Below are positions 1 to 9,038 of a DNA stretch of 64,000 nt, one piece after another. The DNA is taken from NCBI RefSeq assembly GCF_000242595.2, contig NC_017098.1:1116001-1180000 (forward strand), given 5' to 3'. The notes under the pieces are model-generated. The model ran no database searches. It was not told the origin of the DNA and worked only from the letters and a program-made list of their open reading frames with translations. The stretch comes from Spirochaeta africana DSM 8902 (GTDB lineage: Bacteria > Spirochaetota > Spirochaetia > DSM-27196 > DSM-8902). Positions within the stretch are counted from its first letter, which is position 1, and every line of letters starts with the position of its first letter. The position numbers and the translations under genes were made by a program.

Positions 1-2
1 TG

Positions 3-101
3 CTGGCAGGGGCAGTGAATATAGTAATGTGTCTGGTGGTATTGCGCCAGCGGATACGTGAGATACAAAAAGGAGAGGAACATGATCTTGGTAAATACTG
101 A
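3..101 (+). CDS. C-terminus of a membrane protein (partial)
   Basis: The reading frame is open from the window edge to a TGA at 99-101. It encodes a hydrophobic stretch (LAGAVNIVMCLVVL) followed by a basic and then acidic tail, as at the end of a small membrane protein. It overlaps the start of the YbjQ gene by 20 bp, which suggests translational coupling. The family cannot be named from 32 residues. Confidence 0.5.
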   Translation: MAGAVNIVMCLVVLRQRIREIQKGEEHDLGKY

Positions 102-393
102 TTTTATCAGTGGGAAACAGCTGGATACGCTGGGCATTGTAAAGGGAACGACGGTGCAGTCCAAGCACCTGGGCAGTGATATCATGGCCAGCTTCAAGAC
201 GATTGTAGGGGGGCAGCTGGAGGGGTACACCGAGATGCTGAACAATGCCCGTGCCCTGGCAACAAAACGGATGGTAGCTGAGGCCGAGGAGCTCGGAGCG
301 GACGGGGTAATCAACATCCGCTACTACTCAAGCTCGATAACCCGTAATGCAGCCGAGGTGGTGGTGTACGGAACTGCAGTGAAGTTCGGTTAA
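82..393 (+). CDS. YbjQ/UPF0145 family protein
   Basis: A 103-residue protein beginning MILVNTDFISGKQLDTLG. It matches the YbjQ (UPF0145, 'heavy-metal-binding domain') family in length and in the conserved blocks: G-x-V-x-G near residues 16-20, the central ATKRMVAEAEELGADGVINI block and the C-terminal VYGTAVK strand. The ATG at 82 is chosen because AGGAGAGG lies 4 bases upstream; the GTG at 58 has no such site. Members are small pentamer-forming cytoplasmic proteins of unsettled function. The gene overlaps an upstream membrane-protein gene, a pairing that hints at a shared envelope-related role (inference). Confidence 0.85.
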   Translation: MILVNTDFISGKQLDTLGIVKGTTVQSKHLGSDIMASFKTIVGGQLEGYTEMLNNARALATKRMVAEAEELGADGVINIRYYSSSITRNAAEVVVYGTAVKFG

Positions 394-437
394 GGCTGCT
401 GCTGCCGGCGCGCAGATAGCCCGCAGAAAGGCGGGAA

Positions 438-1397
438 TCACGCATAATCCGGGGCCTGCAGCGGGCTGCGCAGAAAACTTGCCGCAGCCAGTGCCGACAC
501 CAGCAGCGGCAGCCAGAAGGTAATCAATCTGCCGGTCACGGCTATCAGAAGGCCGGCCTCGAAGCCCGTTCCGTGGAACTGCAGCACGTGAGCCATGGTA
601 ATCTCGAAGGTTCCCAGCCCGCCGGGGCTGACCGGCAGGAGACTGACCATGTATGATGCCAGGGTAGCCAGTATGGCTATGTGTATTGGCACCGGTGTCT
701 GCACTATGCCGGCAGCAATGTAATACTTTAGCGGGTATGCAAGCCACATCAGTGTTGCCGTACCAAACAGCCGCAGCAGCAGTGACCAACGGGCATAAGG
801 TGCACATGAAGTGAAGATCAGCTGAAGATGATGCCGGGCTGCGGGAATCAGGGATACTGCGGCAGTAATGCCAACAAGGGACACACCTGCCAGGACTGCT
901 GCCAGCGTCAGTCGATCTATCGGCAGGCCGTGGGGAATCAGGCTCATTGCGCCGACACCCAGTACCAGCAGAGGCACCAGAACGACGGTTTTATGCAGTA
1001 CGATCAGTGCTGTCAGATGATGAACAGGCATTCCGGTGTACTTTTTCAGCAGGACCAGCTTGACTCCCTCTCCCCCGAGCTTTGAAGACGGGGTCAGGCT
1101 TTCCATGAGTGATGCTGCTGAATTGATGCGCAGTACCTCTGCAAAATGGCGTATCCCACGGTACCGAATGTGATCGCGACTGCTCAGTGGGCCGGCCCAC
1201 AGGTAGGTTGTTATCAGCAGGGTGCCGATCTGCAGCATCACCAGTGGCAGCAGGTGCCGTGGCTGTAGAGTGGTCAGGAGTACTCGCATCTGATGATACT
1301 CAGTCTGGCGAACCGCATGGAGCACTATCCCGACCAGCACTACGAAACTCATCGCGTGTTTGCCAGTGGTCTTCCAGCAGATTTTTCGGGTATTCAT
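438..1397 (-). CDS. Flippase-like integral membrane protein (LPG synthase TM family)
   Basis: A 319-residue polytopic membrane protein with about eight hydrophobic segments. It carries the family signature SLLPVSPGGLGTFEITM near residues 255-271, the P-x-x-PGGLG-x-x-E motif of the lysylphosphatidylglycerol-synthase TM / AglD-like family. It lacks the soluble aminoacyl-transferase domain of MprF, so it is the stand-alone membrane version, often proposed to move lipid-linked substrates. The ATG at 1397 has GGAG 5 bases upstream. A strong promoter (TTGACA-N17-TATAGT) lies about 50 bp upstream and is divergent from the next gene. The substrate is unknown. Confidence 0.8.
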   Translation of the reverse strand: MNTRKICWKTTGKHAMSFVVLVGIVLHAVRQTEYHQMRVLLTTLQPRHLLPLVMLQIGTLLITTYLWAGPLSSRDHIRYRGIRHFAEVLRINSAASLMESLTPSSKLGGEGVKLVLLKKYTGMPVHHLTALIVLHKTVVLVPLLVLGVGAMSLIPHGLPIDRLTLAAVLAGVSLVGITAAVSLIPAARHHLQLIFTSCAPYARWSLLLRLFGTATLMWLAYPLKYYIAAGIVQTPVPIHIAILATLASYMVSLLPVSPGGLGTFEITMAHVLQFHGTGFEAGLLIAVTGRLITFWLPLLVSALAAASFLRSPLQAPDYA

Positions 1398-1450
1398 GGC
1401 AACTCCAGTCTTGTAGTGCTTTTGAGTTAGTCAAGACAAACTTTTTTCCT

Positions 1451-1479
1451 ACTATATCCGTTCGCTCGGGAGGTGTCAA
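1451..1479 (-). promoter_or_regulatory. Sigma70-type promoter of the flippase-like gene
   Basis: On the minus strand there is a perfect -35 TTGACA (1474-1479), a 17-bp spacer and a -10 TATAGT (1451-1456). The expected start site is near 1444, giving a leader of about 47 nt before the ATG at 1397. Confidence 0.7.
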
Positions 1480-1486
1480 ATATCGA

Positions 1487-1492
1487 TATAAT
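1487..1492 (+). promoter_or_regulatory. -10 box for the LEA-type lipoprotein gene
   Basis: A perfect TATAAT lies 36 bp before the GTG start at 1528. No good -35 is spaced 17 bp upstream, because the region is occupied by the divergent promoter at 1451-1479. The two promoters are back to back. Confidence 0.45.
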
Positions 1493-1527
1493 TGCACTAT
1501 AGTTGTGGGTATTGGAAGGAGGTCTAC

Positions 1528-2505
1528 GTGGTCATACGATACGCTGCTGGTTGTCTGGTTTTACTGGTGCTACTGGGTGCAGGATGTGCTCATCTTGATG
1601 AGGGCAGGGTGCCGCTGCCCGAGGTGCAGGTCTCTCAGGTCACCCCGGTTGCGATCAGCTTCCATGAGCTTACCCTGCGGGTAGAACTTGATGTGACAAA
1701 TCCCTATCGGACCGGACTGCCCATACAGTCAGTTGGTGCTGAATTTCTTATTGAAGGCAACAGGGTATTCAGCAGCCTGAGTGATGATGATTTTGTAATA
1801 CCTGCCAGCAGCAGCAGCAGCCAGAGCTTTACGGTGGTGCTGCCGTTTGCAGCGCTGTCAGAGTCCGTGGTCGCATATCGAGAACGGGAGATGCTGGATG
1901 CACAGATCGAAATGCGCATCCAGGTCGCGCTGCCCGAACTGCCGGGACTTCCTGGCAGCTACACCTTCGAGCTATCCGACCAGATACAGATACCCACCCT
2001 GGATCCGCGAATCAGGATTGCCGGGTTTCGCGTTCAGCCACCGTCGGCGGACCAGATTGCCCGGGCAGTGGAGTCTGCTGCGCTTGAAACCGGTATTGAC
2101 CAGGCTGTCGGTTTTTTTTCCGGCATGCTGCGTGGACAGACGCCACAGATCGAATTCGACCCACGCGAGATTGATGTGCCGTTTGTAGTGTCTTTCACGC
2201 TTGAGCTGGAAAACCGGACCCCGGTAGTGCTTGACTTTCCGCAGCTGGCCTTCCGGCTGGATGTTGAGGGAGTCCCGCTGGTAGAGGGGATCAGCGAAAC
2301 CGTGGAGGTAAGGGGAAGCAGTACCCTTGTTGAGGTGGTTAATACCTTCAGTTCCCGCAATCTCGGTGAACAGGTTATCGGGGCGTTCGAACGGGGCTCG
2401 GGAGAGTTTCTGGTTACGGGGTCAGCTGTGGTAGATCTGCCGGAACCCTTGAAGCAGTCCTTGCAGCTGGAGTTTTCGGAAGCCGGCAGTTTTCGTCTGC
2501 GCTGA
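1528..2505 (+). CDS. LEA14/WHy-domain lipoprotein
   Basis: A 325-residue exported lipoprotein. The N-terminus is a short basic and hydrophobic signal peptide ending in the lipobox LGAGC. The start is the GTG at 1528, preceded by GGAAGGAGG with 5-base spacing; the longer ORF start lacks a ribosome site. Two repeated beta-rich units, FHELTLRVELDVTNPY (about residues 44-59) and VSFTLELENRTPV (about 225), resemble the LEA type 2 / WHy fold, in which a conserved polar residue sits in 'v.v.NPn'. Bacterial members are envelope lipoproteins linked to desiccation or stress, so this role is inferred. There is no enzymatic motif. Confidence 0.7.
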   Translation: MVIRYAAGCLVLLVLLGAGCAHLDEGRVPLPEVQVSQVTPVAISFHELTLRVELDVTNPYRTGLPIQSVGAEFLIEGNRVFSSLSDDDFVIPASSSSSQSFTVVLPFAALSESVVAYREREMLDAQIEMRIQVALPELPGLPGSYTFELSDQIQIPTLDPRIRIAGFRVQPPSADQIARAVESAALETGIDQAVGFFSGMLRGQTPQIEFDPREIDVPFVVSFTLELENRTPVVLDFPQLAFRLDVEGVPLVEGISETVEVRGSSTLVEVVNTFSSRNLGEQVIGAFERGSGEFLVTGSAVVDLPEPLKQSLQLEFSEAGSFRLR

Positions 2506-2527
2506 GGGACAACTGCAGATAAAGCGC

Positions 2528-2556
2528 TTGACAAAGTGTGGGGGATTCTCTAATTT
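2528..2556 (+). promoter_or_regulatory. Promoter of the metal-binding lipoprotein gene
   Basis: A perfect TTGACA (2528-2533), a 17-bp spacer and TAATTT (2551-2556). The -10 overlaps a palindrome (2555-2570), so the promoter is placed to be repressed by a DNA-binding metalloregulator. Confidence 0.6.
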
Positions 2557-2570
2557 TTGACCAATCAAAA
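2555..2570. promoter_or_regulatory. Palindromic operator candidate over the -10 region
   Basis: TTTTGA-CCAA-TCAAAA is a perfect inverted repeat with a 4-bp centre. It covers the end of the -10 box and the likely transcription start of a metal-uptake binding protein gene. A Fur/Zur/DtxR-type repressor is the natural candidate, but the regulator is not encoded nearby. Confidence 0.4.
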
Positions 2571-2614
2571 TAAATAATTTGCTTAGTAGTTTGAAAAGGG
2601 CTCAGGAGGATACC

Positions 2615-3532
2615 ATGAAACTTCGAGCAAGTATCTCGATAGTGTGCGTGTTGCTTATAGTGGGTGCAGTAGCCGGCTGCACAGAGGATAACCATACCGC
2701 AGCATCAGGTTCGCCGATTGTGGTCACCACCTTTACAGTGCTGCAGGATCTGACCAGGATGGTGACCGGTGATGTGCTGGATGTACGCACCATTACCCCG
2801 GTCGGGGGCGAGGTCCATGAGTGGGAGCTTATTCCTTCCAATTTTGTGGATATCGAGCAGGCTGCCCTGGTACTGTATAACGGTCTGGATCTTGAGGAAT
2901 GGATGGGGCAGGTGCGTTCAACAGTAACCGCCGGTACCCCGGTAGTACCGGTTGCCGATCGCAGCGGTTTTGCAACACTGCCAATCAGAATCGGTGAGCT
3001 GACCGGTAACCCTGATCCGCATGTCTGGATGAATCCGGAGGGAGCTATTGCGTACCTGGATGTTATTCTAAAGGCGGTCTCGGATCTGGTGCCTGAGCAT
3101 GCCGACCGGTTTGCACAGAATGCCGCCCAGGCTCAGCAGGAGATACGCCAGGCCGCCGGCGAGCTGCAAGGTCTGATCGATACCATCCCGTCAGAACAGC
3201 GTACCCTTGTTACCAGCGAGGCTGCATTCCTGTATTTTGCCGATGCCTTCGGACTGGAGCATGATGCTATCTGGGGCAGCAACGACGAGGAGGAGGGTAC
3301 CCCGAGGCAGATTGCCCGCGTAGTAGACCTGATCCGGGACAGAACTATTCCGGTAGCCTTCTACGAGAGCACCATCAGCAACCGCCATGTCCGCAGTGTG
3401 GCCGAGGACACCGGTATCCGTGTGGCCGGGCCGCTGTATGTGGACTCGCTTGGAGTTGCCGGCAGCGAAGCAGAGAGCTATATCGGTATGCTGCGACACA
3501 ATGTCGAGCTTATTGTCCGGGAACTTCGCTGA
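2615..3532 (+). CDS. Zn/Mn ABC transporter substrate-binding lipoprotein (ZnuA/TroA family)
   Basis: A 305-residue periplasmic lipoprotein. The signal peptide ends in the lipobox VAGC. It belongs to the cluster A-I metal-binding proteins: it has V-G-G-E-V-H-E near residue 70 (first metal His), the NGLDLEEWM block and the DPHVWMNPEGA block (second His). A third region contains ESTISNRHVRSVAEDTG. The His-rich loop typical of ZnuA is absent, so Zn and Mn cannot be distinguished. The ATG at 2615 has AGGAGG 6 bases upstream. No ATPase or permease genes are adjacent, so the rest of the transporter must lie elsewhere. The operator-like palindrome upstream suggests metal-dependent repression. Confidence 0.85.
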   Translation: MKLRASISIVCVLLIVGAVAGCTEDNHTAASGSPIVVTTFTVLQDLTRMVTGDVLDVRTITPVGGEVHEWELIPSNFVDIEQAALVLYNGLDLEEWMGQVRSTVTAGTPVVPVADRSGFATLPIRIGELTGNPDPHVWMNPEGAIAYLDVILKAVSDLVPEHADRFAQNAAQAQQEIRQAAGELQGLIDTIPSEQRTLVTSEAAFLYFADAFGLEHDAIWGSNDEEEGTPRQIARVVDLIRDRTIPVAFYESTISNRHVRSVAEDTGIRVAGPLYVDSLGVAGSEAESYIGMLRHNVELIVRELR

Positions 3533-3561
3533 GCCTTCAGCCCATAGCGGCCCTTGTCAAA

Positions 3562-3597
3562 GCCGGGAGTCCTGCATAGACTCCCGGCATGTTTTTT
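3562..3597 (+). terminator. Intrinsic terminator of the metal-binding lipoprotein gene
   Basis: A perfect 10-bp stem (GCCGGGAGTC, 7-nt loop, GACTCCCGGC) is followed by ATG and six T residues. The first in-frame ATG of the next gene (3589) lies inside this terminator. Confidence 0.85.
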
Positions 3598-4572
3598 AAC
3601 CAGCACTTTGCCGCAATGATTTGCCAGGCGACCGGCGCTGTTGATTTCCAGGTGCAGGAATGTATTCAGGAGCTGTGGAGTGGTTATGGCCACATATGGC
3701 GTGTGCAGCTGGAGGGCGCTCGAATGCGCTCGGTCGTGGTCAAACACGTACAGCTGTACAGGGACTCGCGACACCCACGCGGCTGGAACAGCGATTACTC
3801 GCATCAGCGCAAGCTGCGCTCTTACGAAGTGGAGACCGCCTGGTATCGCAGCCGGGCTGGAAGCTGCGATGCCGCCTGCCGCGTACCTGCCTGCCTGGCT
3901 ATCGAGTCGTCCGATAACGAGGTGTTCATGGTGCTGGAAGACCTCGATGCCGCGGGATTTTCCGATCGCCGGTCAGGTATCGATCAAACGGAGATGCTGC
4001 TGTGTCTGTCATGGCTGGCCCATTTCCATGCCCGATTCCTGGGTGAGTCACCGACAGGGTTGTGGCAAAACGGTACCTACTGGCACCTGGATACCAGACC
4101 GGATGAGCTGGCCGCACTGGAGGATCTCCCGCTGCGCCGCGCTGCTGCCGCCATCGATGCCCGGCTATCTGCAGCACACTGGCAAACCCTGGTACATGGG
4201 GACGCCAAGATTGCCAATTTCTGTTTCGGCCGTGACAGTGTAGCTGCGGTGGACTTCCAGTATGTCGGCGGAGGCTGCGGTATGAAGGACCTGGCGTATT
4301 TTATTAGCAGCTGCCTGAGCGAACAGGAGTGTGAACGCCAGGAACAGTATATTCTGGACAGGTATTTCGGTTATCTTGAGCAGGCGCTGCAACGGTACCG
4401 GAAGCCGGCATCACGGACAGATGTCGAGGCCGAATGGCGACCGCTGTATCGCGTAGCCTGGGCGGATTTCCATCGTTTTGTAAAGGGTTGGAGCCCCGGT
4501 CACTGGAAGATCAACAGCTACAGCGAAAGAATCACCCGTCTGGTGCTGGCAGGAGATTTCCCGGATGCATGA
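3589..4572 (+). CDS. Aminoglycoside/choline-kinase-like phosphotransferase
   Basis: A 327-residue protein kinase-like fold phosphotransferase. Visible motifs are VVVKHVQL (ATP-binding Lys, about residue 52), [10 protein letters not shown] (hinge), [13 protein letters not shown] (catalytic loop HGDxxxxN, about 202-214) and [17 protein letters not shown] (metal-binding DxD-like segment, about 223-239). The block [10 protein letters not shown] and '[21 protein letters not shown]' type residues place it in a conserved bacterial family of unassigned substrate. The start is uncertain: ATG 3589 lies within the preceding terminator, and ATG 3616 is an alternative; neither has a strong ribosome site. 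It overlaps the following phosphatase gene by 8 bp, so the two are probably co-translated. Confidence 0.8.
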   Translation: MFFNQHFAAMICQATGAVDFQVQECIQELWSGYGHIWRVQLEGARMRSVVVKHVQLYRDSRHPRGWNSDYSHQRKLRSYEVETAWYRSRAGSCDAACRVPACLAIESSDNEVFMVLEDLDAAGFSDRRSGIDQTEMLLCLSWLAHFHARFLGESPTGLWQNGTYWHLDTRPDELAALEDLPLRRAAAAIDARLSAAHWQTLVHGDAKIANFCFGRDSVAAVDFQYVGGGCGMKDLAYFISSCLSEQECERQEQYILDRYFGYLEQALQRYRKPASRTDVEAEWRPLYRVAWADFHRFVKGWSPGHWKINSYSERITRLVLAGDFPDA

Positions 4573-5497
4573 GCTCTATACCCGGCTGCCAGAGCTGAAG
4601 GATCGTGCCATGCAGGCTGCCCGGGCCGCCGGGCGGGTGATCATGGACTGCAGGTCCGGGGACCTTGCGGTGCGCCTGAAGGAATCCGGTTACAGTCGGG
4701 CCTCACGCATCCTTACCCGTGCCGATGCCGAAAGCCAGGAGATTCTGCTGGCGAGGCTGCTGTCCGGCGACGATTACCCGGAGATCGGGCTGTTAAGCGA
4801 GGAAACCCCCGATGATCTCAGCCGGCTGCATCATGAGTGCTTCTGGGCGGTCGATCCCCTGGACGGTACCCTGGCCTTTGCCGAGGCCGGCAGCGGATTT
4901 GCGATTTCGATTGCCCTGGTTTCCCGTACCGGGCAGCCACTGCTCGGGGTGGTACACGATCCGGTTGCCCGGCAGTCATGGTGGGCGGTTGCCGGTCAGG
5001 GGGCATGGCTGCGGAAGGATGATACGGGGCACACGGTACCGCTGCAGCTGCAGTCGAGGAAAGGGCGGCAGGACGCTGCTGGTTCCCTGAACATCTATCT
5101 GGATCAGGGATTTCGGGAACCGCCTGGGTGGGCCCGGATTGAGTTCGGGCTGGACAGGATTGCCGTCGAGCTGGGGTATGCCGGTGGGGTTTTTCACCGG
5201 GGCGGCGGTGCCGTTCTGAATGGGGTACAGGCGTTATTCGATGGGGGGTGTTATTTCAAATCTCCCAAGTCGCAGCAGGGTGGCGGCTGTATATGGGACT
5301 ATGCCGCCACGGTATGCCTTGCCAGCGAGGCAGGCGGATGGTGCAGCGATGCTGCCGGACAGCCGCTGCAGCTGAACAATCCTGCCTCGGTGTTTCTGAA
5401 TCACTGCGGGGTGGTGTACGCCGGTGATGCGCAGCTGGGCAGGGCGGTGGTGGCGCTGCTGGGCAGTCAGGTAGCCGATCAGGATATAAGAAAATAA
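4565..5497 (+). CDS. Inositol monophosphatase family protein (CysQ/IMPase-like)
   Basis: A 310-residue Mg-dependent phosphatase of the IMPase superfamily. It has LLSEETPDD (metal-binding Glu pair, about 79-82), [12 protein letters not shown] (DPxDGT, about 98-103) and a C-terminal [15 protein letters not shown] block corresponding to the family's W-D-x-A motif. Substrates in the family include inositol phosphates, 3'-phosphoadenosine 5'-phosphate and sugar phosphates; the sequence does not decide between them. It overlaps the upstream phosphotransferase gene by 8 bp. A kinase/phosphatase pair acting on the same small molecule is a plausible inference. Confidence 0.85.
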   Translation: MHELYTRLPELKDRAMQAARAAGRVIMDCRSGDLAVRLKESGYSRASRILTRADAESQEILLARLLSGDDYPEIGLLSEETPDDLSRLHHECFWAVDPLDGTLAFAEAGSGFAISIALVSRTGQPLLGVVHDPVARQSWWAVAGQGAWLRKDDTGHTVPLQLQSRKGRQDAAGSLNIYLDQGFREPPGWARIEFGLDRIAVELGYAGGVFHRGGGAVLNGVQALFDGGCYFKSPKSQQGGGCIWDYAATVCLASEAGGWCSDAAGQPLQLNNPASVFLNHCGVVYAGDAQLGRAVVALLGSQVADQDIRK

Positions 5498-5500
5498 ATA

Positions 5501-5529
5501 TTGACAATCAGTGCATAAATATACAGAAT
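5501..5529 (+). promoter_or_regulatory. Promoter of the DUF4914 gene
   Basis: TTGACA at 5501-5506, a 17-bp spacer and CAGAAT at 5524-5529. The implied leader is about 95 nt, ending in a strong ribosome site before the ATG at 5630. Confidence 0.45.
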
Positions 5530-5629
5530 ACCAGGGCCGAATCTTCCTGGCTTGTATACATACGCAGTGTCGGTGGTTTTCCAGCCATCAGAGCATATCG
5601 CCGGGGTGTCGCAAAAAAAAGGAGAAATT

Positions 5630-7507
5630 ATGGACAACAAACTTTTATCCAAATTTGTTCTGGCGGAGGATGTGCGCAAGACACTGGAGTCTGTGGCATC
5701 AATTATCATCCCGCAGAACAGAGAACAGATGCTGGATCTGACGTTTAGAGGGGAGAAAGAAAGCTTTGAGGTCGGCTATGAGGTTCCCGGTAAGGGATTT
5801 TATGTAGAAGCCACCGTAGACAAATGCAAAAACGGTGCTTCGGTAAACTATACCGAGGCTTACATGCGACGACGTGACCCTGCGGCAATGGTTATTGCAG
5901 ATGATCTTCCTACCGATAAGGCGAAATATACAGATCGCTTCGGGGAAACCTTTGACAACACCCGGGCTCAGGCGCTGGAATGGCTGGCTGGCCAGGACGA
6001 GCTCATCGTGCTGCCGTTTATGGCTGGCGACGCTGATGGCGACTATCCATCCATGCTGGTTGCGCCGGCCAATGCCGGGTTTTTTGTAACCGGCCTGGCC
6101 GATCTGCAGGGCTTTATCCCGAAAGATGAACTGCCGGATAATTTTGAGCCGGTCGGGGCCCTGTTTCTGGTGCCGCCGTTCCGCCATACCCATTTCGAAG
6201 GCAAGCAGGTTGTAGTTCACAACCGCACCCCCAAGGTGCATGAGCTGTTCTGTTTTAATCTCTATCCGGGACCCTCCGCCAAGAAAGGGGTGTACAGCAT
6301 CCTGATTCACGAAGGCGAGAAAGAGAACTGGGTTACCCTGCACTCATCAGCGGTGCGGCTGGTTACCCCGTACGACAACGAATTTGTAATTCTGCACGAA
6401 GGTGCCAGCGGGGGAGGCAAGAGTGAACTCACGCAGGCCATCCACCGCGAGGAAGATGGTCGTATTCTGGTTGCCAGAGACACCATTCACAAGGAAAACA
6501 TCTATCTCGAGATGCTGGATACCTGTGAGCTGCACCCGGTGACCGACGACATGGCGCTGGCTGACATGAAGAGTGCCCCCAACGGCAAACTGGTAGTGCA
6601 GGATGCCGAAGAGGGCTGGTTCCTGCGCGTGGATCATCATACCGAGTATGGTACCGAGCCGAGCCTGGAGCGCCTGTGTACCCATCCCCCCGAACCACTG
6701 ATTTTTCTGAACATCGATGGCCGACCGGGTGCGACAGCACTGCTATGGGAACACACCATGGATGAACCTGGCAAGCCATGCCCAAATCCGCGGGTAATAA
6801 TGCCCCGTAAGCACGTGCCCAACGTGGTTACCGGCAAGGTAGAGGTTGATGTTCGCTCCTTCGGGGTGCGAACCCCGCCTACTACCAGGGAAAAACCCAA
6901 CTACGGAATCATCGGGATGCTGCACATTCTGCCGCCGGCTCTGGCATGGCTGTGGCGACTGGTTGCCCCGCGAGGACATGCCAACCCGAGTATTATTACC
7001 ACCAAGGGGCTGACATCAGAAGGTGTTGGCTCATACTGGCCGTTTGCCACCGGTAAAATGATTACCCAGGCGAACCTGCTGCTTGAGCTGGCCTTGAATA
7101 CCCCAAACACCCGCTACGTGTTGATGCCGAATCAGTACATCGGCGCCTTCCATGTCGGCTTCAAGCCCGAATGGATCGGGCGTGAGTACATCGCGCGTCG
7201 CGGCAGTGTAAAGTTCCGCCCGGAGCAGCTGATCCCCAGCCGCTGCCCGCTGCTGGGATACAGCCTGCCATCGCTCAAGGTGAACGGCCAGGAGATGCCG
7301 CACGGACTGCTGCAGGTTGAGGAACAGCCGGACGTAGGTATCGAAGGCTATGACAAGGGGGCCAGGATACTGCATGACTTCTTTCTGCAGGAACTGGCCA
7401 AGTTTGATTCCCCGGATCTGCACCCCTTGGGCAAGAAGATTATCGAGCTGGTAAAGCAGGAGGCTCCGGCTTCCAAATACGATGAGCTGATGCCCAGCAA
7501 CGCATAA
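5630..7507 (+). CDS. DUF4914 family protein with PEPCK/HPr-kinase-like P-loop
   Basis: A 625-residue cytoplasmic protein of the DUF4914 family. Near residues 258-268 it contains EGASGGGKSELTQA, a Walker A P-loop of the kind seen in phosphoenolpyruvate carboxykinase and HPr kinase. The reaction is not known. The ATG at 5630 is chosen for the AAAGGAG site 5 bases upstream; the longer ORF runs through the leader. It is monocistronic, with its own promoter and a strong terminator. Confidence 0.75.
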   Translation: MDNKLLSKFVLAEDVRKTLESVASIIIPQNREQMLDLTFRGEKESFEVGYEVPGKGFYVEATVDKCKNGASVNYTEAYMRRRDPAAMVIADDLPTDKAKYTDRFGETFDNTRAQALEWLAGQDELIVLPFMAGDADGDYPSMLVAPANAGFFVTGLADLQGFIPKDELPDNFEPVGALFLVPPFRHTHFEGKQVVVHNRTPKVHELFCFNLYPGPSAKKGVYSILIHEGEKENWVTLHSSAVRLVTPYDNEFVILHEGASGGGKSELTQAIHREEDGRILVARDTIHKENIYLEMLDTCELHPVTDDMALADMKSAPNGKLVVQDAEEGWFLRVDHHTEYGTEPSLERLCTHPPEPLIFLNIDGRPGATALLWEHTMDEPGKPCPNPRVIMPRKHVPNVVTGKVEVDVRSFGVRTPPTTREKPNYGIIGMLHILPPALAWLWRLVAPRGHANPSIITTKGLTSEGVGSYWPFATGKMITQANLLLELALNTPNTRYVLMPNQYIGAFHVGFKPEWIGREYIARRGSVKFRPEQLIPSRCPLLGYSLPSLKVNGQEMPHGLLQVEEQPDVGIEGYDKGARILHDFFLQELAKFDSPDLHPLGKKIIELVKQEAPASKYDELMPSNA

Positions 7508-7531
7508 GCAGTCAGGCTGCCATGCTGCTGT

Positions 7532-7569
7532 ATACGGCCGTGTGTATCTCACGCGGCCGTATTTTTTTT
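7532..7569 (+). terminator. Intrinsic terminator of the DUF4914 gene
   Basis: A 13-bp stem (arms 7532-7544 and 7550-7562, one G-T pair) with a short loop is followed by eight T residues. It sits between convergent genes, but only the plus strand has a U-tract. Confidence 0.85.
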
Positions 7570-7583
7570 CTCCAGCCTGTGGC

Positions 7584-9038
7584 TCAGGTCCCGCAAAAGG
7601 TTACGGTAACCCGCTCCTCCGGGGCCGGGGGGTAATAGAACGCGTCCGGTGGCCGGGTCCAGGGATGGCGAACCGCTGCAAGCAGCTGATGGCAGAGACG
7701 CATATCCTGATGTTCTACCGCAGCCTTCAGCGCCTGTTCCACCACGTGATTGCGCGGAATGCAGGCAGGGTTTGCCTGCTGCATGCGTGCGGCAGCGGCA
7801 TCGGGATCCCGGATCGCATCTCTCCAGCGCTCGAACCACCGGTTGAATACCGGCTCCTGATCCGCCGGCAGCTGCAGCTCACGAACCGTCCCGGACACAA
7901 GGGCATACTGCAGGCGATAGAAGATGGTGGTAAAATCAGCCCCGGCGGTCTGCAGGCGTTGCAGAAAATCGGCAACAAGCCCTTCTGCTGCCGGGATATC
8001 CTCGGCGGAAAAGCCAAGCTTGCTCCCCATGCGTTCCAGAAATCTGAGGTTGAAGTAATCAGGAAACCCCTGCAGAACGGCCCTGAGCTGGTGTTCGGCA
8101 GTCTGGCGATCGGGGTCGATCAACGGGGCCAGACACCCGGCAAGATTTTCCAGATTCCACAGGGTGATAGCCGCCTGACGACCGTAGGCGTAGCGGCCCT
8201 GGGTATCAATGGAACTGAAGGTCTGGTATACGTCGTACTCATCCATAAACGCGCAGGGGCCATAGTCGATTGTTTCCCCCGAGACTGCGGTGTTGTCGGT
8301 ATTCATGACCCCGTGGATAAACCCCAGCGACATCCAGTGTGCCGTCAGCTCTGCCTGCCTGCGCATAACCCCGTCCAACAGGGCAATGTAAGGTTCGGTA
8401 GATTCTGCTGCCTCGGGATAGTGGCGCTCGATCGCGTAATCCGCAAGCAGTTGCAGGGCCTCGATATCCCCGCGAGCCGCAAAATACTCGAAGGTGCCGA
8501 CCCTGATATGACTGGCAGCCACACGGGTAAGTACACCGCCGGGGAGGGGAGCCTCGCGATACACCGGCTCGCCGGTGGCAACTGCAGCCAGACTCCGGGT
8601 TGTCGGCACTCCCAGGGCGTGCATGGCCTCGCTGACAATGTACTCCCGCAGTACCGGCCCCAGCGCCGAACGACCGTCGCCACGCCGCGAGTACACTGTC
8701 GGGCCGGACCCCTTCAGGCTGATGTCCCGGTGGTGGCCGAATTTATCTAAAACCTCACCCAGCAGCAGCGCCCGGCCATCACCCAGCCGCGGCACAAAGC
8801 TGCCAAACTGGTGCCCGGCGTATACCTGGGCAACAGGCTGTGCCCCCTGCGGTACCCGGTTCCCGCCGAATAAATCTGCAGCAGCCTTTTCTTTCCCGGC
8901 CATCTCACCAAGATTCAACTCATCTGCCAGCGGTTGGTTGAACAGCAGTACATGCGGATCCCGAACCGGTGCAGGGCTAACCGGTGCATAAAACCTGTCC
9001 GGCAGGCTGACATAGGTGTTGTCAAATGGAATCTCCAT
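7584..9038 (-). CDS. selO: Protein adenylyltransferase SelO
   Basis: A 484-residue pseudokinase-fold enzyme that in characterised members transfers AMP from ATP to protein Ser/Thr/Tyr. The start is the ATG at 9038 (MEIPFDNTYVSLPDRFY), the canonical SelO N-terminus; the 47 upstream ORF residues are not family-like. Conserved blocks: HQFGSFVPRLGDGRALLLGE, SGPTVYSRRGDGRSALGPV, the nucleotide-site block GFIHGVMNTDNTAVSG, and DYGPCAFMDEYD with the metal-binding Asp. Length is close to E. coli SelO (478). The C-terminus ends FCGT, with Cys at the position occupied by a redox residue (Sec or Cys) in homologues. The ribosome site is weak. Confidence 0.93.
   Translation of the reverse strand: MEIPFDNTYVSLPDRFYAPVSPAPVRDPHVLLFNQPLADELNLGEMAGKEKAAADLFGGNRVPQGAQPVAQVYAGHQFGSFVPRLGDGRALLLGEVLDKFGHHRDISLKGSGPTVYSRRGDGRSALGPVLREYIVSEAMHALGVPTTRSLAAVATGEPVYREAPLPGGVLTRVAASHIRVGTFEYFAARGDIEALQLLADYAIERHYPEAAESTEPYIALLDGVMRRQAELTAHWMSLGFIHGVMNTDNTAVSGETIDYGPCAFMDEYDVYQTFSSIDTQGRYAYGRQAAITLWNLENLAGCLAPLIDPDRQTAEHQLRAVLQGFPDYFNLRFLERMGSKLGFSAEDIPAAEGLVADFLQRLQTAGADFTTIFYRLQYALVSGTVRELQLPADQEPVFNRWFERWRDAIRDPDAAAARMQQANPACIPRNHVVEQALKAAVEHQDMRLCHQLLAAVRHPWTRPPDAFYYPPAPEERVTVTFCGT

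Noticed and set aside
438-807. Overlapping minus-strand ORF in another frame of the flippase gene
   Set aside because: The real gene in this region is the 319-residue membrane protein with family motifs. The other frame has no recognisable pattern.
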